Shown: positions 1 to 8,717, counted from the first letter of the stretch. The stretch: DNA of 64,000 bases from Kordia antarctica (GCF_009901525.1 NZ_CP019288.1:2881501-2945500); one strand, 5' to 3'. Program-made: numbers and translations. Notes: generated from the letters alone by a model not told the origin.

Positions 1-3000
1 ATCAAAACGTTCTTTCCCGTTTTCTTCCGTGTAATTTTTAAGATGATTTTCCAGTATTTTTTGAATACTTTCATCGGTAATAGCTTCGATGTGTTTTCTT
101 TTGGTAATAGCAGAAAGTGGCGTTCGAATAGCCGTTGCTATTTTATTTTTCGGAACTTCAATATGTTTCACTTCTCCATACACAGATTCCTTGTGCATAG
201 GTTTGCGAATTGCCCAATTACTACCTTTAGTTTGCTTAACCAATTCTTTTTTGTAGTTTCCTTCTTTTAAAACCCATTGCCAAGTTTTATTGTTTGTTTT
301 ATTAATAACTCGTACGTTTTGTTTAAAACTCACAATGGTTTGTTCTAAGGTGTTTTTTGTATCAATGGTGAAAGTAGTCCAGGGACTTATAAAATGTTTT
401 GTATAATTACCTTGTTCATTTTTTATGAGTAAACCTTTACGCAATTCGTGTTTCTTATTCTCATTAGCTAATGAATTCAAATATTGAATATGTTTACGAT
501 GTGTACAAGCCACTACCAAAGCATCTAAAGCGTGATGTCTGTGATCGATTCGTTTTTTATTGAATCCTTTTATAATTTCTTCGGGAACTTGTATTCTATA
601 CGCATTAATAGTATCGTCCCAAAAACCATAATCTTGAGAATTTGTTAAATCATTCATGCGCTGAAAACGTGGCGCAATGATTTCATTCCACTTATCGTAT
701 AATCCCCAATCGTGTTTTAATTTTGAAGTAATTGCTCCCGTAACAGGAAGTAAATGTTTAGAAGTCGCTTCTTTTTCATCATCTTCTCTCACAACATTAC
801 TTAACAAACCCTTAATGAGTTTACTGATATACCTACTGTCATTAAGTTGTCTGTTTATAAAACCTTCTGGAATTTCTTCACTTAATAAATTTTTAAGCTT
901 CGTTCTATTGCTTTTAAAGTATTTTTCACAATGTGTTTCAAAATTCTCCTTTGATAAAATAGAAACGTGTTTTCCTTGTCCTATATCAACTTTTTCAGTT
1001 CCGTGTTTTTTAATGAATTCAAATGCTGTTTGATTGTCTTTGAGTTGATTGACTTCGCTTTCACAAATGACTTTATTACTCATTGAATTATCAAAATAAC
1101 GTGATTGCGGAATGATATGTTCTATTTGATAATCCGTTGTGAATAATTTACTTAAAGGAATCATTTTTCCCGTATATGGAGAAATATAACCTTGTTCTAA
1201 CCAAAGTTTATATTTGCTAATTTCATTTTTAGTTGGCGATGAGTTTCTGCGAATTTTTAGCACATCTTGCTCACTTAATTTGGTATATAATACATTCGGA
1301 TTTTGTGCTACACCTTCTTCATAAATTTTCAATATTTCTTGTTGACTAGGCGAATAGGGTTTAATATCATTAATACCATTATTTTTTAGTTCTTGAAGTA
1401 AGTTTCGTATCCGTTGGTTGGTATTTTCATTCTCGATATTTTGTTTTGAGATACGTTCTCGTTTCTTTTTATCATTTTTCATTTCACGCCCTAATTCTAC
1501 ATGAATTTCATCAAAAAATGATTCGTTTCCACTTCCGTAATAGTTCCAAATATCTTTTACCACTCGTAATGTTTCCGTAACTACTTGCTCTACAATTGGG
1601 TTACGTAAACTGTGTTGTTTGAAATCATTTAAAAATTTGTCAATCGCATTTGGCGTTTTCCATTGCGTAATAATGCTCGCTTCTGAATGTCTATTATATA
1701 CGGCATAACACGCTTGATAAGTGTTGAGTCCTTTTAACGGGTTTTGATTTTTGAAGTTTAAAAAACTTTTAAGTACTTGTTTTGGAATGTCATCATCTTT
1801 GATATTTTCAATTTTCTCTTTATCAAAATCAATCGTTTCAAGTCGTTCTATGATTGAAGCAATACGTTTTTTTGTGTCGTTAGAAATCTTTATTTCATTC
1901 CAATACTTACCAATTTGCATCAGCGGCAATAGCTTCTTAATTGCCTTTTCAGAATATGCTCCATATTCATTTTTAAATGGAGGGAATTTTGCAAAATTTT
2001 CTACAAAAGAAGCTTCATCAAGATTATATGTATTTGCAAACTTTTTCAACGCTTGCTCATATTCGTTTTTATCTTTTACAGAATAAATAATATGCCATAA
2101 ATGGTATTGCGTTTCGTAACTTAAAAAAGTAGAAACATCTTTTGAGTTGACAACTTTTTTTAAACGTGATATAAATTGTGCCTTTGTAGGCATTGCAGGA
2201 TATTTTTTATCCTCAACATAATTCCAACGAAATACATCTTTTTCCTTTTTATCAATTAATTTTTTAGAAACTAAAAATTGAATGATATGTTTTTGTTCTA
2301 CTTCTTTTTTTTGTGATAAAAAGTTATACAACTCAATCCAATCATCTTCTGAAGCAAAAAATTGTAAAGTAACATCTATATCAACGTTTTCTTTTTTATA
2401 AATTTTTAAGTTTCGTAAAAATTGCCATAATCGAAATTCTTCAAATAAAGGGTTCGATTTTGAAATGCTTTTTAAAGGTTCATGAACTACGATTTCTTTT
2501 TCAATTCCATTGAGCGTCACTTTTTTCTTGTATTTCCTAACTTCATAAGCGCAGTTGGAAATCGTCGATTTTTTACTTTTTAAGGGTCGTTGGTAAAAGA
2601 TGATGTCATCTAAAAATAAATAGCTAAAATCTTTACCTTTTATATTTTGTTGATGTGCTTCATTTCTTGGGTACAATTCTTCTACACAAGCCGTATATCG
2701 TTTTTTGTCATTTAGTTCTGGATGATGTTTTACTTGCTCTTGTAATATGGTAAGAAGTTCTTTTTTATAATACTTACGTTCGATGGTTTTAATAAGTTTT
2801 CCACGTATTTTTTGAATAGGGTTGTCACGTAAAGTATCATAAATATAAGTACCAATCGTTTTGTTTGAAGCGTCAATGTCTTGTTGTGTTTTTGTTTTAA
2901 TTGCAATCCAATCTTTTTCAGAATCAACAGCTTTAAAGGTTCTTTTTATTTCTCCGTTTTTAAGGATAGTTGTTGTAACGATAAATTCTTTGATTTTGTT

Positions 3001-3732
3001 TTCCCAATCAGATGGTTTTGTGGTTTGACGATCATACGCCCAATCATTTTCAAAAATAACATCATACAGTTTATTTCCTTTCACTTCTTCTCCAGAATCA
3101 ATAACGGTTTTCACTTTGAGTGAAACAAATTCTTTTGTTTTATCATCTTCAGTATCTTCTTCTCCTCTTAATTGGTAATACCCACGTTTTTGATTGAAGT
3201 TTAAAAGAATCCACGAAAGTTCTTCTTTGGTTATTTTTTGTGTTAATGCTTTCTTACGTAGATAGTAAATAGTCCAATCTAATGGAATTTTAGTGATTTT
3301 ATTGTGAGATTCAAAATCAGCAATCATTTCATGAAAGCTATCCATAAAAACAAATTCATGCGTACCATGCTCGTTTTTACGATAATTCAATTTCACCTCC
3401 GTATGGTTTTTAAATTGACCAAAATGCTTTTCAAAATCGATTGCACTAACGTAATGTTCGGGTAAAAAATTCAAAATATTTAATACTCTATGCAAGCGTT
3501 CTCTACGTAAAACATTGCGTTGAAAAAGTTTTCGAGTGCTTCTGTAACCAGTTCGTTCGGCAGTTTGTGAATGTGATTGTCCTGCATCAAAATTTCCTAA
3601 AATATCTTGACTCATGGGAATAATTCTGCTTCCAACGCCTATTATTTGCCCTTGTTTCTGTTCAAAATTTTGTGCTGTTAATGCCCAACCAATTGAGTTT
3701 GTACCTAAGTCCAATCCTAGAATTTTTTTCAT
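1..3732 (-). CDS. cas9: CRISPR-associated endonuclease Cas9, type II-C (3' end beyond the left edge)
   Basis: RNA-guided DNA endonuclease of a type II CRISPR system. The frame is open without interruption for 1244 codons from ATG at 3732 to the window edge. RuvC-I is at the N-terminus (GLDLGTNSIGW, Asp8), followed by an Arg-rich bridge helix around residues 58-85. RuvC-II is near Glu746 (HVELGRE), the HNH domain has EHIIPQ with His872 and a following Asn, and RuvC-III is HHALDAL with His1066, His1067 and Asp1070. All catalytic residues seen are intact, so the nuclease looks active. The missing C-terminus should hold the PAM-interacting domain. A tracrRNA gene diverges from the start codon, the usual arrangement in Flavobacteriia. 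cas1, cas2 and the array would be expected to the left, outside the window. Confidence 0.97.
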   Translation of the reverse strand, partial: MKKILGLDLGTNSIGWALTAQNFEQKQGQIIGVGSRIIPMSQDILGNFDAGQSHSQTAERTGYRSTRKLFQRNVLRRERLHRVLNILNFLPEHYVSAIDFEKHFGQFKNHTEVKLNYRKNEHGTHEFVFMDSFHEMIADFESHNKITKIPLDWTIYYLRKKALTQKITKEELSWILLNFNQKRGYYQLRGEEDTEDDKTKEFVSLKVKTVIDSGEEVKGNKLYDVIFENDWAYDRQTTKPSDWENKIKEFIVTTTILKNGEIKRTFKAVDSEKDWIAIKTKTQQDIDASNKTIGTYIYDTLRDNPIQKIRGKLIKTIERKYYKKELLTILQEQVKHHPELNDKKRYTACVEELYPRNEAHQQNIKGKDFSYLFLDDIIFYQRPLKSKKSTISNCAYEVRKYKKKVTLNGIEKEIVVHEPLKSISKSNPLFEEFRLWQFLRNLKIYKKENVDIDVTLQFFASEDDWIELYNFLSQKKEVEQKHIIQFLVSKKLIDKKEKDVFRWNYVEDKKYPAMPTKAQFISRLKKVVNSKDVSTFLSYETQYHLWHIIYSVKDKNEYEQALKKFANTYNLDEASFVENFAKFPPFKNEYGAYSEKAIKKLLPLMQIGKYWNEIKISNDTKKRIASIIERLETIDFDKEKIENIKDDDIPKQVLKSFLNFKNQNPLKGLNTYQACYAVYNRHSEASIITQWKTPNAIDKFLNDFKQHSLRNPIVEQVVTETLRVVKDIWNYYGSGNESFFDEIHVELGREMKNDKKKRERISKQNIENENTNQRIRNLLQELKNNGINDIKPYSPSQQEILKIYEEGVAQNPNVLYTKLSEQDVLKIRRNSSPTKNEISKYKLWLEQGYISPYTGKMIPLSKLFTTDYQIEHIIPQSRYFDNSMSNKVICESEVNQLKDNQTAFEFIKKHGTEKVDIGQGKHVSILSKENFETHCEKYFKSNRTKLKNLLSEEIPEGFINRQLNDSRYISKLIKGLLSNVVREDDEKEATSKHLLPVTGAITSKLKHDWGLYDKWNEIIAPRFQRMNDLTNSQDYGFWDDTINAYRIQVPEEIIKGFNKKRIDHRHHALDALVVACTHRKHIQYLNSLANENKKHELRKGLLIKNEQGNYTKHFISPWTTFTIDTKNTLEQTIVSFKQNVRVINKTNNKTWQWVLKEGNYKKELVKQTKGSNWAIRKPMHKESVYGEVKHIEVPKNKIATAIRTPLSAITKRKHIEAITDESIQKILENHLKNYTEENGKERFD

Positions 3733-3815
3733 GTATAATGATTTTCGATAAAAATGAATTAAAAATAACAATATTCCTTACGGAAAACCACATTTCAAGT
3801 TGTAAATTTTTTCCG

Positions 3816-3823
3816 TACATTTG
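3816..3823 (+). promoter_or_regulatory. -7 box (TAnnTTTG) of the tracrRNA promoter
   Basis: TACATTTG matches the Bacteroidota -7 consensus TAnnTTTG exactly. It lies 5-10 nt before the predicted tracrRNA 5' end. A clean -33 TTTG at the usual spacing is not obvious; the nearest TTG is at 3800-3802. Confidence 0.65.
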
Positions 3824-3827
3824 AAGT

Positions 3828-3912
3828 ATACAAATTGAAAGCAATTCACAATAAGGATTATTCCGTTGTGAAAACATTCAAAGCGGCATCTACGATGTCG
3901 CTTTTTCTTTTT
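3828..3912 (+). ncRNA. tracrRNA of the type II-C CRISPR system
   Basis: The anti-repeat (about 3828-3852, containing GAAAGCAATTCACAAT) is the reverse complement of the GTTGTGAATTGCTTTC-type repeat known from Flavobacteriia type II-C arrays. It is followed by a nexus-like segment (AAGGATTATTCCGTTGTG) and a terminator hairpin. The position, immediately upstream of cas9 and divergent from it, matches known loci. From the anti-repeat, the repeat of the unseen array should begin near GTTGTGAATTGCTTTCAATT. The assignment is by sequence and position; no transcript data are available. Confidence 0.87.
3883..3912 (+). terminator. Intrinsic terminator of the tracrRNA
   Basis: GCGGCATC / GATGTCGC forms an 8-bp stem with one G-U pair and a TAC loop, followed by TTTTTCTTTTT. 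It also serves as the last tracrRNA hairpin. Confidence 0.85.
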
Positions 3913-3919
3913 ATTAAAG

Positions 3920-4417
3920 TTTTAGAGAATATATCAACCATAAGCAACATAACGAAATGAAGTGACATTTGTTGATTCCTTATTATATTAGTTCAGAAAA
4001 CTAACTAAATTCAATATGCAAAAAGTAGTATAAAAAAAACTTGAAAGAGTGATTTCAAACTTATCAAGAAGCAAAAAATTACAACCTATAAGGGAGTTTT
4101 AGGGAAATGGAATGCAACATTATTTTATATCGCTCTAAAAAATGACTTATTGTTTTACCAATGCGAAAACTGCTTATAATATAGTCCTCCCCGAAATTAA
4201 ATTGACTAATTTGTTTAAGGACACTTTATATGCTCAATTGAGTTATGACGGAATCATCATAACGTTTTTTTATTTGGATTCTATAATAGTAAATCTAAAT
4301 TTTTATTCAACAGATAATGATAAAAAAATAGGTTTTCAAAATCAAAGTCTTAAAAAAATAAAGCTTTAAAACTTACACTAACCCATAAAATGTATGTGCT
4401 TTTAACATGGTGTATTT
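3920..4417. other. Intergenic stretch, possible decayed coding remnant
   Basis: About 500 bp between the tracrRNA and the next credible gene. A 75-codon open frame lies at 4142-4369 (+) but has no recognisable domain, signal or ribosome-binding context. Neighbouring frames are broken by stops. It may be a gene remnant. No repeat array or RNA gene is visible. Confidence 0.3.
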
Positions 4418-4567
4418 TTAATTTTTACAACCATTTTTATCACACGTAATTCTGCTACTACTACTTACCCAGTGATCTGAATGTTTAGTTGTGTCAACGC
4501 CACATCCTGTCGTTCCTCCTTTACTTCCGCTGTGTACTACTCCCGTTGGAGTATGCTTTACTGCCAT
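4418..4567 (-). CDS. Small Cys-containing protein, 49 aa
   Basis: Short frame from ATG at 4567 to TAA at 4418, preceded by an A/T-rich leader with AAAAAAATAAA just before the start. The protein begins MAVKHTPTGVVH, has a Gly-rich stretch GSKGGTTGCG and ends ITCDKNGCKN. It has no signal peptide or TM segment. Three cysteines (22, 42, 47) and several His suggest a minimal zinc-ribbon-like fold, by loose analogy with small proteins carrying TxCG and TCxxC pairs; this is an inference. It is read in the same direction as the vWA/TerB operon, 95 bp beyond its end, and may be cotranscribed or have its own promoter. Confidence 0.6.
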   Translation of the reverse strand: MAVKHTPTGVVHSGSKGGTTGCGVDTTKHSDHWVSSSSRITCDKNGCKN

Positions 4568-4662
4568 GATTTTATTTTTTTAATGTTATACACTACAAAC
4601 TTACCTCCATTAGCAATTAAAACCTCGTGGAAAAACACAACGTTTATGACTTAACTTTCTCG

Positions 4663-5568
4663 TTATTGAAGAATAAAATCTTTTATAATTTTATCCATAT
4701 TAGAAGGTAATATTGCTGTTTTAATTTCAGATTGACCTACTTTCATTTGGCGAAACCAATCGTTCCAATATTTATGAATAACATCTTCTTCGTATGGATT
4801 TTTTTTATCAGGATTAATTCCTAAAACAAGAATTTCAAGTTGTGCTAAATTTTCATTCGCTGCTATAAAACCAAAGTTTTGAGCAGTCAACTTTTCTTTC
4901 CAGTTTTTGTCATTTAATTTATTTTGCCTAATTAACTGTGGCGTTAAATAGGAAGTTAGATGATCTTCTTTTAATTGTGTATTCTTATGATAAATATAAC
5001 CATCAGTGAGTATGATTAGTATATTTCTATGATCTTCAAGTATGCAAAAATCGTTTATTTTATTTTTGAAAAATCGCCACGTATCCGATCCTACATAGGC
5101 ATTGTCTTTAATGGCTAATTCATAAATTTTTGCAGGCTTTGTTGCATAGGCTTGTTTCATTTCTTCTAATAAATCCAAAGAAACATTACTTCGGTTAATT
5201 TCATACCGTAATGATTGAGAAAGTGCGTTTATATTTTGGTTTCCTGGCTCTGGATCAAAATACAATTGTATTTTATCATTTATACTGCGTACTTTCTTGT
5301 TTTGTAGATGTGTAATAAAAGCTTCAGAAACTGACTTAATATACGCAACATCTCTTTTGTAAAAATCCATTGTAGAATTTGGATATTTCTCAGGATTAAT
5401 TCTATCCGATAAGTCCAAAAGAAGGCTAATATTGAGATTTTTATTTTCTGCTGAAACTATTTTAGTAGTATTGGTTTTTACCTCTTTTTTATCTTCTTTT
5501 GATTCTTCTTTGCATGATACCAAACACAAAATTACAATAGCTGCGAGTCTTAGTACTATTTTTTTCAT
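4663..5568 (-). CDS. vWA-like lipoprotein, last gene of the TerB-like operon
   Basis: 301-aa predicted lipoprotein. Its signal peptide ends in a lipobox (CLVSC, Cys19), followed by a Lys/Glu-rich linker. The mature part resembles a von Willebrand A fold: a first strand NISLLLDLSDRI carries a DxSxR-type variant of the metal-site motif, and a later strand IILTDGYIY fits the second site. The usual DxSxS is therefore altered. It lies 4 nt after the four-TM coiled-coil gene and two genes after the TerB-like gene, so the three are almost certainly one transcript. vWA proteins often pair with TerB-type proteins in stress and defence clusters. The exact role is unknown. Confidence 0.8.
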   Translation of the reverse strand: MKKIVLRLAAIVILCLVSCKEESKEDKKEVKTNTTKIVSAENKNLNISLLLDLSDRINPEKYPNSTMDFYKRDVAYIKSVSEAFITHLQNKKVRSINDKIQLYFDPEPGNQNINALSQSLRYEINRSNVSLDLLEEMKQAYATKPAKIYELAIKDNAYVGSDTWRFFKNKINDFCILEDHRNILIILTDGYIYHKNTQLKEDHLTSYLTPQLIRQNKLNDKNWKEKLTAQNFGFIAANENLAQLEILVLGINPDKKNPYEEDVIHKYWNDWFRQMKVGQSEIKTAILPSNMDKIIKDFILQ

Positions 5569-5572
5569 CCTA

Positions 5573-6838
5573 TTAATTTTTGGTAAATACTAGATGTTGA
5601 TACTCCATATTTTCCTTTAGCTGTAATTCTTGTAAATGTGTATTAGACACATCTTCACAACGTTGTTTTAATTCATTTTTTTCTTTTGAAGGAAGTGCTA
5701 TTTCTGCATTTATTGCCTGATACCATCCTTCTTTGTACTGATAATGATAATGCAGATATTCTTTTACAGGAAAGATGAATCCGTTGATTTTGGATTGAAG
5801 TTCAGAGATACTTCCATTGATCGCTGTGATTTCATGTTTTATGGTATCAATTTTTTTGACCAACTCATTTTTCTTCTCTACCTCGTTCTTTATTTCTTCT
5901 TTTTTGTTTCTGATAAAGGCTCTTATTTTATCGACGTTTTCATGTTCTTTCATCACAAAATCGAAGACTAAACCCCAAATAATGTAGACCACAAAACCTG
6001 CAAAAATGATTCCCCAAAAATTTACACTTTCTAAAGCTATGGAAAGCGAAAAAGTTTCTCCAAGCACTCTTTCAAAATTGAACATTTTCTTTTCTATCGA
6101 ATAAGCTAAAATGATGTCAAACAAAAAAGTAAGTATAAATAACGCACCAAGCTTCACAAAAGACATTGCTTTTTTATTTTTTTGAAACATGTGAATAAGA
6201 TATCCTAATCCCATGAATACAAAAGGAATTGTTCCGACAAATAACGCTTCAAGCCATCCGTCTGAAACTGCCTTGCCTAACGCATTCCCATCAAATATAG
6301 CGGCAGTCAGACTATCACTTTCAAAGTTTTTGAAAAATGCCGAATAGGAAGCAGATATGTAAAACACAAACAAGTATACTGTAATTGGTAAAAGCAATGA
6401 CAATCCAATATAAAACTGAGCTTTGGGACGCTTATCCGTATCAATTCCATACTTTTCTGGACTTTGCTTTACATTGACCATTTCATACTTATGTTCATCA
6501 ATATTTTGGATGTTTTTTTGTTTTTGATCTTCATAAATAGAAATAGCAGTTTCCCGTTTTTTGAGTTCAGTCTGTTGCTTTTCTTGTGCTTCAATGTAAG
6601 GTTGTTTTAATATTTTTTGTTCATTTAATTGCTTGCGACAAAGGTTTTCAAAACTGTTGTATAAATTTTTTAAGCCTACGCCGAATGTTATAGCACCTCC
6701 CGAAGCTTTTATAGATGAACCATAACCACTCTGATAGTAAGTGATTCTTATTTGTTCTCTAGCTTCTTCTGTGTTTTCTTCATCTAATTTAGAAGCCGTT
6801 TTATTCTTTAATTTGAATAAGTTTTTTATGGAATTCAT
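5573..6838 (-). CDS. Four-TM membrane protein with two coiled coils
   Basis: 421 aa with no signal peptide. A cytoplasmic N-terminal part (to about 145) includes a Gln/Lys/Glu-rich coiled coil near residues 90-125. Four hydrophobic segments follow (about 142-165, 195-217, 229-249 and 272-295). A second, longer Lys/Glu-rich coiled coil lies near 300-350, and a soluble C-terminus ends the protein. I do not recognise a named family. It is the middle gene of a tight operon (3 nt after the TerB-like gene, 4 nt before the vWA-like lipoprotein), so it may link a cytoplasmic TerB protein to an envelope lipoprotein. Confidence 0.8.
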   Translation of the reverse strand: MNSIKNLFKLKNKTASKLDEENTEEAREQIRITYYQSGYGSSIKASGGAITFGVGLKNLYNSFENLCRKQLNEQKILKQPYIEAQEKQQTELKKRETAISIYEDQKQKNIQNIDEHKYEMVNVKQSPEKYGIDTDKRPKAQFYIGLSLLLPITVYLFVFYISASYSAFFKNFESDSLTAAIFDGNALGKAVSDGWLEALFVGTIPFVFMGLGYLIHMFQKNKKAMSFVKLGALFILTFLFDIILAYSIEKKMFNFERVLGETFSLSIALESVNFWGIIFAGFVVYIIWGLVFDFVMKEHENVDKIRAFIRNKKEEIKNEVEKKNELVKKIDTIKHEITAINGSISELQSKINGFIFPVKEYLHYHYQYKEGWYQAINAEIALPSKEKNELKQRCEDVSNTHLQELQLKENMEYQHLVFTKN

Positions 6839-6841
6839 AGC

Positions 6842-7234
6842 TTAGGAATTAATTGCATTAATAATTACCTCTTTTTTCACATTCTTTTTGGCGCAGTCTA
6901 ACAGATAATCAACTATTTCGGTAATATTTTCCTCTAAGAACTCAAACTTTCTACAATACTTTTTTAAGGTAATGTATTCGTCTTCGGTGACTTTTTTATC
7001 AGCCCAAACCATAAGTGCTAAATCATATAAATATGAGATTCTTTCTTCTAAAGATTCAGGGATGGAAGCATCATGAGAAGGATTCAATAAGATATGATCT
7101 AATTGTTCTTTTGAAATTCCTCTTTCTTCTGCAAATCGATACAACATTTGTAATTCAAGAATATCAAAATCGTCATCTACAAAAGCTATTTGATAGAGTC
7201 GTAAGAAATGGCTTTTTAATTCGTTTGTTATCAT
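6842..7234 (-). CDS. TerB-like protein
   Basis: 130-aa all-helical soluble protein. The pattern is that of the TerB / DjlA N-terminal superfamily: an acidic cluster FVDDDFDILELQ in the first helical hairpin and a second one LMVWADKKVTEDEY, the internal duplication with Asp/Glu pairs that binds metal in TerB. It is the first gene of the three-gene minus-strand operon. TerB-like proteins occur in tellurite-resistance, phage-resistance and membrane-stress clusters; which applies here is not shown. Confidence 0.8.
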   Translation of the reverse strand: MITNELKSHFLRLYQIAFVDDDFDILELQMLYRFAEERGISKEQLDHILLNPSHDASIPESLEERISYLYDLALMVWADKKVTEDEYITLKKYCRKFEFLEENITEIVDYLLDCAKKNVKKEVIINAINS

Positions 7235-7254
7235 TTAGAATAAATTTTATAAGA

Positions 7255-7473
7255 TTAACAATTACATTCGTCTCTATCTACATAGGTTTTATTGTCATTA
7301 CTGTTATAATAATAACAACCGCCTTCTGGACCTTTCCAAAGTTGATTACCATTATGAAACCCACATTTTATATCTGCAACAGTTCGATTTACTGTTTCTG
7401 CCGTATCATCTGAACTTGTGCAAGATGAAAAGCATGCAAAACATAATGCAACTACTATTATTTTTTTAAATTT
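7255..7473 (-). pseudogene. Small Cys-rich lipoprotein without a usable start (frame break at A7?)
   Basis: From TAA at 7255-7257 the frame is open back to 7473. It encodes a typical lipoprotein signal (KKIIVVALCFACFSSC) and a short mature part with CGFHNGNQLW, a CYYYN segment and a CNC C-terminus. No ATG, GTG or TTG is in frame: a stop lies at 7474-7476. The upstream A/T-rich leader resembles the start region of the 8465 gene, and one extra A in the A7 run (T7 at 7461-7467 on the plus strand) would join it to a longer leader frame. It is either a frameshifted gene or one with a non-standard start. Confidence 0.55.
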
Positions 7474-7494
7474 TTAATTTTTTTAGATTTTTAA

Positions 7495-7872
7495 TTAATG
7501 TTGATAGCACTTACCACTTATATTTTTTGTTTTTCGTTTGCATCTTCTTCCAGATTTTGTCTGTCCAGAACATTGCACAGAAGAACTTCTTTTAGTTGAA
7601 GTTGTTTTTTCATGTTTTGGTTTACTGGAAATTGTTTGAGAGATAGAGTCATTAACTTTCGTATTCTTAGATGTCGGTTTACATACTTTACAAGCTTTGT
7701 AACCAAGAGAAATAGCTTTGTCAATCTTTATTTCTTTTTTTGAATACTTTAAGTATTTACAATAAGACTTATGATACTTTTCACCTGTTTTAGTAGTGTA
7801 AACTGTTTGCGATACTGCATTTGAAGTTGTCAAAAGAAATAACGTAAAAACTATATAACAAAGTTGTTTCAT
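7495..7872 (-). CDS. Secreted protein with Ada-type metal-binding motif and DUF5763-like tail
   Basis: 125 aa. An N-terminal signal peptide ends near SNAVSQ (about residue 22). Next comes a TVYTTKTGEKYHKSYC...GYKACKVCKP domain, the small CxxC-type domain seen in nuclease-associated and Ada-like zinc proteins, with His/Cys pairs near residues 34-63. A Ser/Thr/Lys linker follows, then QCSGQTKSGRRCKRKT...GKCYQH, which matches the DUF5763 pattern, another Cys/His metal site. Likely a periplasmic or secreted zinc-binding protein of unknown role. It lies between two other small minus-strand genes. Confidence 0.8.
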   Translation of the reverse strand: MKQLCYIVFTLFLLTTSNAVSQTVYTTKTGEKYHKSYCKYLKYSKKEIKIDKAISLGYKACKVCKPTSKNTKVNDSISQTISSKPKHEKTTSTKRSSSVQCSGQTKSGRRCKRKTKNISGKCYQH

Positions 7873-7910
7873 GACTATTTCGAAGTAAAAAAAATATGTG
7901 AATCGATGAT

Positions 7911-8465
7911 TTATTGTTGTTTCAAGAAGATAATTTTCTCTTTACCTAGTTTAAATGCATTTACTAAAGGTTCATAAGTTTTAAAAAATATTGTGCTATC
8001 ACTTCCTGAATCTAATTTCATATACCACACAATTTTGTTTTTATTCACATAGTAGCCGATTTGTAATCTGTCATCACTTATGAATTTATTTTCCAAGTAG
8101 TCAGCCTTTGTTAAAATATCTTGAGCGGCTTGTGTTTGTAAAGCAACTAAGGCTTTTTGAATTTCAACGATGTCTTCATATGCAATTGAAGATGTCACTG
8201 AATTGTATTTGCCTTTATTTGAAATTTGAAGAAAGTATTTGATTTCACTTCCTGATATTATTTTTCTGATTTTTGACTCACAATTACTATAAGTAGATTT
8301 TACACTTGGTAAATTAAAGTCTTCAAACTTGATAATAATACCTTTTTTAGAAACGAAATCCAGCATTTTAGATTCCTTAGATTCTTGGGTTTGACTTAAT
8401 ACTAATGTACTTGTCAATACAGTAATTAGTAAGATTACTATTTTTAGATTTTTCAATTTTTTCAA
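7911..8465 (-). CDS. Secreted hypothetical protein, probable TTG start
   Basis: The longest frame starts at an ATG at 8516 inside the preceding gene, but the first residues then carry no sensible signal. Starting from TTG at 8465 (or 8456) gives MKKLKNLKIVILLITVL with a cleavage-like LVLSQ, a good Sec signal peptide, and removes the overlap. The mature part (about 160 aa) is soluble, mixed alpha/beta, with no recognised domain. Motifs such as GSGSDSTIFF lie near the C-terminus. Unknown function; probably in one operon with the 8476-8682 gene and the zinc proteins downstream. Confidence 0.7.
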   Translation of the reverse strand: MKKLKNLKIVILLITVLTSTLVLSQTQESKESKMLDFVSKKGIIIKFEDFNLPSVKSTYSNCESKIRKIISGSEIKYFLQISNKGKYNSVTSSIAYEDIVEIQKALVALQTQAAQDILTKADYLENKFISDDRLQIGYYVNKNKIVWYMKLDSGSDSTIFFKTYEPLVNAFKLGKEKIIFLKQQ

Positions 8466-8475
8466 TTTTTTAGTT

Positions 8476-8682
8476 TTAAGAAGTGTGACAAGGTTCTGAA
8501 CAATGTTTGCAACCATTAACTTGATCGTAATGATTTTTAGCCGTACTTACAGCTCCACCGCAAGTATAGAATTTGCCTAAAGGAATTCTATTTTTCTCCA
8601 TAGGCAGCCAATAACATCCAGATTCATGAACTTCATGATCGCCATTGGATTGTGCGTTTTTGTTTACGTAATAATCTTTCAT
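8476..8682 (-). CDS. Small Cys/His-rich protein, 68 aa
   Basis: Starts MKDYYVNKNAQSNGDHEVHE and contains SGCYWLP, FYTCGGAV and NGCKHCSEPCHTS. This layout (a His pair, then spaced Cys ending CxxC...CHTS) recurs in small uncharacterised proteins of Bacteroidota, as I remember the family. Cys residues at about 23, 41, 58, 61 and 65 suggest a zinc-binding fold. No signal peptide, hence cytoplasmic. First gene of the minus-strand run, with a TAnnTTTG box 28 bp before the start. Confidence 0.8.
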   Translation of the reverse strand: MKDYYVNKNAQSNGDHEVHESGCYWLPMEKNRIPLGKFYTCGGAVSTAKNHYDQVNGCKHCSEPCHTS

Positions 8683-8709
8683 TTTATTATCTTTTTAAGT
8701 TTAATTATT

Positions 8710-8717
8710 CAAACTTA
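8710..8717 (-). promoter_or_regulatory. -7 box upstream of the 8682 gene
   Basis: On the minus strand TAAGTTTG fits TAnnTTTG and lies 28 bp before the ATG. A correctly spaced -33 element is not clear. Confidence 0.5.

Noticed and set aside
3662-3877. Minus-strand frame over the start of cas9 and the tracrRNA
   Set aside because: It is out of frame with cas9 and crosses the tracrRNA; accidental.
4142-4369. 75-codon plus-strand frame as a gene
   Set aside because: No start context, signal, domain or conserved-looking motif; adjacent frames carry stops.
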